Positions 60,019 through 64,000 of a stretch of DNA of 64,000 bases are shown one piece after another; position 1 is the first letter of the stretch; each line of letters begins with the position of its first letter. The notes under the pieces are model-generated. The model was not told the origin of the DNA and ran no database searches. It worked only from the letters and a program-made list of their open reading frames with translations. A program made the position numbers and the translations under genes. Source of the DNA: Penium margaritaceum (Eukaryota; Streptophyta; Zygnematophyceae; Desmidiales; Peniaceae); NCBI GenBank assembly GCA_023375785.1, contig SZWC01001562.1:43079-107078 (forward strand). The letters run 5' to 3'.

Positions 60019-60368
60019 NCGAGAGGCCGTCATGTGATGCGTGGCCCCGGAGTCGATGATCCAGGTCTCAGCAGGGTACTGGACAGGGGTCGCCAGATCA
60101 GTCACGGTCACATGGCAGCAAGCGAGGGACGCGGACACGGTGGACGGAGGAGCGAAACGAGACTGCCAGTCGTCAAGCCATGCAATGTCGTCAAGGAGTG
60201 GGGTGGATGAGATCATAGGAGACGACGAGACGGACGAGGAAACGGGACACGACCGTAGCTCAGTCTCAGTCATGCAGGGATGGGCCGGAGGGCAGGAGGT
60301 GACGCAACTCGCACTTCCCTGGAGAGGAGGGCGAGGGAGGCCAAGCTGGAGCGCGATGAACTGCTCCA
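59670..60368. repeat. Duplicated 349-base segment around a single N (60019)
   Basis: 59670-60018 recurs from 60020 with very few differences. It covers the gag-protease junction and breaks the coding frame once. If one copy is ignored, protease and gag C terminus become continuous. Confidence 0.92.
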
Positions 60369-60930
60369 GCTGACACTCTCGGGATGTCGGCCCAGGAGTG
60401 TAGACAGAATGCGGAATGACAGCGCCGGAGCCCGGGTAGTAGGGTGACTGAGCCGGCGAAGGAAGCTAAGGTGCCGATGGCTGAGGGAAGTACTGTTGCG
60501 GGTAGTACTGCTGCGGTGCAGGTGGCTGCAGGACAGGCGGAGCTGTCGGACTGGCAGAGGTGCTGGACGAGGTCGGAGTGGTAGGACAAGCAGCAGCGAC
60601 GGCGGCAGAGGCGAGGCGGCGCTCCCGCTGGCGTCGCATGGTGGCGATGACGCGAGCCTTGTCCATCGCGAGAGGGCAAGTGTACCACCCGTACCCAGGC
60701 TGGCCACAGTTGTGGCAGACCGAGCCACTACCGCTGGGACCGGTCGATGACTGCTGCTGCTGCTGTTGCAATGGACCTTTGCCCTTCTTGTTCCGGCTTT
60801 TCTTCTTCTTCGCTGAGGGCGATGCGGTAGCTGCGACGGGGGAGGCAACGGCCACGGAGGCAACGGCAGGGGCTGCGACGGCAGGGGATGCAAGGGCCTC
60901 CGCGCGATGGAGCTGAGACTCCTGGCGAGC
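60280..60930 (-). pseudogene. Cop-C2 gag C-terminal part with zinc knuckle
   Basis: Frame 60466-60855 contains the basic KKKKSRNKKGKG with polyglutamine, and an intact knuckle C-HN-C-GQPG-Y-GWYT-C at 60676-60717, except that His is replaced by Tyr. It ends in Gln/Pro-rich sequence (PQQYYPQQYFPQ) and a stop near 60463. The Tyr would weaken zinc binding. Confidence 0.82.
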
Positions 60931-60934
60931 TTCC

Positions 60935-61530
60935 TCAATGCGGAGGAAGAGCTCGTATGCCTAGGGCATGAGAGTGCCCTGAGCCTCCATGGTGGTGAGG
61001 ACGTCCTGAGGGTAGTGGACGAAGACGTCCGCATAGGCGCTGGTGGCGCCGCGCTTGATGGTGAGGAGCGCGGACAGAGGGGATGGAGCCGACTTGCCGA
61101 GTCGACTCGGCAAGTCGGATGTGGACTCGGCGGAGGATGTCCTCCGCTTGCTGCCAATAGGCGGTGACCGTCTCGGCCTCCCCCATGTGTAGGGAGTTGA
61201 ACTCCCGGAGCAGACGGCTGATCTCAGCGTCGCTGGACAGGCGATGGGGTCTGTTAAGGACGTGCCAGGCGGCTGCCGGGTCTGGGATGGCGCCAGCGGT
61301 GAAGTCGCCGAGGAAGGGCTCCAGGGCAAGGCGGGAAGCTAGAGGGGCAACTGGTACAAGGGTGAGGACGGCGCGACCAGCGTCATATAGCTGGTCGGCC
61401 TGGGTGGAGTCGTAAGGGAGGGTGTAGTAGGCCCACATACCCTCACCCTGCGCCCAGATCCGGAAGCTGAGCTCCCAGCTCCGGAACTGCTCGCCGGCCT
61501 GAAGCGACGGTGGCGGCGTCTCAAAGTCCT
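60935..61530 (-). pseudogene. Cop-C2 gag core
   Basis: Frame 60935-61438 reads YTLPYDSTQADQLYDAGRAV, then EPFLGDFTAGAIPDPAAAWH and LREFNSLHMGEAETVTAYWQ, as in Cop-C1. It then shifts at a 30-bp palindrome (61089-61118) absent from Cop-C1. A stop precedes YTLP at about 61530. Confidence 0.82.
61089..61118. repeat. Perfect 30-bp palindrome in Cop-C2 gag
   Basis: The two 15-base halves (61089-61103 and 61104-61118) are exact reverse complements without spacer, centred on GTC|GAC. The site is not palindromic in Cop-C1, so the second half looks like a fold-back copy of the first. Confidence 0.9.
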
Positions 61531-61535
61531 TCTAC

Positions 61536-62301
61536 CTACGGCCGGCACCCAAGAGTGGGGCCAAGGACGGAGGTCACTGTCTGCCGTTGGCTCTGAGTCT
61601 GCTGCTGTGCTAAGTAGTGCGTGGCGGCGGACACAGCGGGGCTAGCGTGCCCTGGAGGGATGAAAGACGGCAGCGCGCTGGTAGCGGTTCTGGAGGCGAC
61701 TGGCTGTAGCGCCGCAAGCTGCTGTGTCAAGGCGGCGAGTTGTTGCTGAAGAGCAGCAAGTGGATCAGCGGTGCCGCCAACGTTACCAGTGGGCTGCTGC
61801 TGCTGCTGCTGCTCTAGGGGCGGCGGCTGCTGCTGCTGCAGAGGCGGTGGCTGCAGCTGTATGGGCGGCGGCTGCTACTGCTGCAGCGGTGGCGGCTGCT
61901 CCTGCTGCAGCGGTGGCGGCTGCTGCTGCTGCAGCGGTGGCGGCTGCTGTTGTAGAGGCGGCTGCTGCTACTGCTGCAGTGGCGGTGGCTGTTGCTGTAT
62001 GGGTGGCACGCTGCTGCTGCAGTGGCGGCGGCTGCTGCTGTAGAGGCGATGGCTGCTGGTGCTGCAATGGCAGCGGCTGCTGCTACTGGTGCGGCGGCGG
62101 CAGCTGCTGTTGCCGTGGCGGCGGCGGTTGTTCCTGCTGCTGCGGCGGCGGCAGCAGCTGCTGCTCCTGCGGCGGCGGCGGGTGCTGCTGCTGCAGCGGC
62201 GGCGAGTGCTGCTGCTGCTGCTGTAGCAATCGCTGCAAGAAAGGAGGGGTAGGGGTCCCCCCATCAGTGGAGGACCCCTCCTCCCTGGGACTACCAGCCA
62301 T
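61536..62301 (-). pseudogene. Cop-C2 gag N terminus, Gln/Pro-rich
   Basis: The ATG at 62299-62301 opens MAGSPREEGSSTDGG, then long Gln/Pro runs (LLQQQQQHSPPLQQQ and similar) encoded by CAG-rich DNA. About 61730-61536 reads LAALQPVASRT, SFIPPGHASPAVSAATHYLA and TVTSVLGPTLG. A TGA near 62083 and shifts in the repeat break the frame. Confidence 0.7.
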
Positions 62302-63480
62302 GCCTTGGTGTCTGTGTTTTTTTTTGTTGTCTTTGTGGTGCTGATTTCAGCGGGAGGTTGGGGGAGTGGGGAGTCTACCCACTTCTCTGGCCTTCCCCTT
62401 TTCCCCTTTTCCCCTTCTTCTCATCACCTTTTTTTTATTGATGACGTCAGCAGTGATGTCAGCAGTGACGTCAGCAGAGGGGTGCTGACATCAGTAGCGG
62501 CGAATGTTGGGGCCGCCGCTGCTGCTGTTGGTGCTGATGCTGCTGCAGTCGCTACTACTGCTGCTCCTGTTGCTGCTGCTGTTGTCGTTGCTGCTGCTGC
62601 TGCTGTTGCTGTTGCTACTATTGCTGCTGCTGCTGTTGCTGCTTCTACTGCTGCTACTGCTACTGCAGCTGCTACTGCTGTTGTTGTTGTTGCTGCTGCT
62701 GCTGCTGTTTGCTGCTGCTGCTGCTGCTGCTGTTTGCTGCTGCTGTTGCTGCTACTGGTGCTACTGTGGGTGCTGCGAGCTACAACAGTTGCTGTGGTTG
62801 CTGCTGTTGTAGCAGCGAGCTGCTGCTGCTGAGTGCTGCTGCAGCTGCTGCATGCTGCAGCAGCTGCTCGCTACAGCTGCAAGCTGCTGCAGCGAGCTGC
62901 GGGGGTGGGGAATACATTTTTGTTGTCCTTTTTTTGTTGTTTTTTTTTCTTGTCACAGCGGGCAGCAGCCCGCTGTCTGTTGCGAGCAGCGGGCTGCTGC
63001 TCTCCTAGCAGCAGCGAGCTGCTGCTCGCTGCTCGCTCGCTGCGAGCAGCGGGCAGCAGCAGCCGCGGCTGGCAGCTGCCAGCTGCTGCTCGCTGCTGCT
63101 GCTGCTGCAGCTGGCGGCTGCTGCAGCCCGCTGCAGCAGCTGCTGCGGCTGTACGCTGCTGCAGCTGCTGCGTGTTGCGGCTGCTGCCTGCTGCTGCTGC
63201 GGGCTGCTGCAGCGGGCTGCTGCAGCGGGCTGCTGCTGCGGACTGCTACTGCTGCTGCACGCTGCTGCTGCTACTACACGCTGCCATTGCTGCTGCTGCG
63301 AGCTGCTGCTGCTGCGGGCTGCTGCTGTTGCTGCTGCGAGCTGCTGCTCCTGCGGGCTGCTGCGAGCTGCTGCTTCTGCCTGCTGCTGTTGGTGGTGCCA
63401 GTCACTGCACCTGGGTGACGTTGCCTCATACGTCGTCGCCCACAGACGTCAGACGCCGCCGGCCGCTCACCTCCTCGCGT
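62302..63480 (-). repeat. CTG/CAG-rich leader of Cop-C2
   Basis: The untranslated leader is dominated by plus-strand CTG, TTG and GCTGCGAGC units (about 62510-63400). Three tandem 12-bp units with GACGTCAGCAGT lie at 62443-62478, two of them containing the bZIP-type core TGACGTCA. Poly-Leu, poly-Ala and poly-Cys frames on the plus strand are shadows. Confidence 0.8.
62443..62478. repeat. Three 12-bp GACGTCAGCAGT units
   Basis: The units are 62443-62454, 62455-62466 and 62467-62478. A related but less regular version exists in Cop-C1 at 52725-52785. TGACGTCA can bind plant bZIP factors; whether it matters here is unknown. Confidence 0.7.
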
Positions 63481-63498
63481 CACGCGTGGGGGTCAGTG

Positions 63499-63519
63499 CT
63501 GCCGAAAAAATTTCGGCAG
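63499..63519 (-). promoter_or_regulatory. Leader hairpin of Cop-C2
   Basis: CTGCCGAAA (63499-63507) pairs with TTTCGGCAG (63511-63519) around three bases. A second, less perfect hairpin follows at about 63579-63602. This pair is at the same place in Cop-C1. Confidence 0.7.
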
Positions 63520-63686
63520 TATTTCCCCTGGCCCAGTGGCCGTGGGAAAAAATCTGACGCCGCCACCAGGAGGGTCAATGCTATCCGAAAAAATCCGGCA
63601 GCATTTCCCCTGCACTGGCGCGTATGGGGGTCCGTCGGCGTTGTCTGGCACCTGTTCGCCAGTCTTCGGTTGCTGCTGCTACGCTC

Positions 63687-63700
63687 TGGCTCTGATACCA
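63687..63700 (-). promoter_or_regulatory. Primer binding site of Cop-C2 (initiator tRNA-Met)
   Basis: The sense strand reads TGGTATCAGAGCCA, a perfect complement, three bases from the LTR. Confidence 0.93.
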
Positions 63701-63703
63701 AAA

Positions 63704-64000
63704 TGGAAACTATGCAGTAGGTTAGGGCAGCAGCGTTGTTGATGCAGCGTGCGGGCTTCCACGCTCGTTGCTTAAGTCAGCTGCCCCCTCAGTCTGTTGC
63801 TCTAGAGTCTAAGTCTGGAAGCTCTGGGTTTGTTACTCAGAAACGCGCGCGCCAGAGTTAGCGCCAGAAAGCAGCTGAAAACTGATAGTAACTGATTAGG
63901 AATGAAGAATGAACAACAATGGGAGACCCCTCCAAGTTCTAGGCCCCCCCCAGCTCTGTAGAGCTTGTTACTCAGTTCATCAGCCAATCAGAAAATAGCT
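63704..64000 (-). mobile_element. Cop-C2 5' LTR (cut by window end)
   Basis: The first 297 bases match 54770 onward with few differences (for example TATGCAGTAGGTTAGGG against TATGCAGCAGGTCGGGG). The rest, the right target duplication and the remaining Cop-C1 LTR lie beyond the window. Confidence 0.9.

Larger units (their letters stand above)
54770..64000 (-). mobile_element. Cop-C2: Copia element inserted in the Cop-C1 LTR
   Basis: The 3' LTR is 54770-55592, pol and gag run from 55700 to 62301, the leader to 63686, the primer site is 63687-63700 and the 5' LTR runs off the window. The LTR border is uncertain by up to three bases because the LTR follows A residues in both places. As assembled it has stops near 58704, 57491 and 56172, plus gag frameshifts; one break is explained by a false duplication. 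Confidence 0.9.

Noticed and set aside
61724-63720. Cys/Gly-rich and Ala-rich plus-strand frames
   Set aside because: The cause is the same: triplet-repeat shadows in the Cop-C2 leader.

Overview
This is repeat-dominated nuclear DNA of a streptophyte (land plant or charophyte alga). No host protein-coding gene could be supported. The clues to the host are chromodomain-bearing Ty3/Gypsy elements, primer sites matching plant-type initiator tRNA-Met in Gypsy and Copia elements, and a TTTAGGG-type telomeric tract at 31413-31452. The species cannot be named from sequence alone. Almost every long reading frame is LTR-retrotransposon protein, its decayed remnant, or an antisense shadow of one. Element names below (Gyp-A, Gyp-B, Gyp-E, Cop-C, Cop-D, Cop-F) are local labels, not database names.

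Layout. 1-3305 holds an old plus-strand Copia remnant (Cop-D1). About 4960-15925 is a plus-strand chromovirus (Gyp-B1) whose reverse transcriptase is split by a minus-strand chromovirus (Gyp-A1, 7619-13906) with a decayed 5-bp target duplication. Gyp-B1 meets a second, inverted and internally deleted copy (Gyp-B2, 15935-18540) tail to tail. 18541-26380 is mostly unassigned sequence containing an LTR fragment, a 30-bp tandem repeat, a Copia gag remnant (Cop-F), a decayed Cop-C 5' end with a CTG-rich leader, and an 8-bp-period satellite at 24440-25210. 26380-31202 is a plus-strand Copia (Cop-D2), followed at once by a truncated minus-strand Gypsy (Gyp-E, 31203-35815) whose reverse transcriptase is interrupted by the telomeric tract.

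36941-43261 is the youngest-looking element: Gyp-A2, minus strand, with a perfect GCCAG duplication, near-identical LTRs, an initiator tRNA-Met primer site and a textbook -1 ribosomal frameshift signal between gag and pol. It lies beside a Copia fragment (Cop-D3, 43368-45571). Cop-C1 (45572-54767) is inserted in the RNase H region of Cop-D3, and Cop-C2 (54770 to beyond 64000) is inserted in the 5' LTR of Cop-C1.

The window therefore records at least two nested series of insertions (A1 in B1; C2 in C1 in D3). The stops in the younger elements that can be compared with a sister copy are mostly single C-to-T or G-to-A changes. There is one 344-base N gap, and four single-N joins, each flanked by a near-exact repeat of the same sequence; these look like assembly errors.
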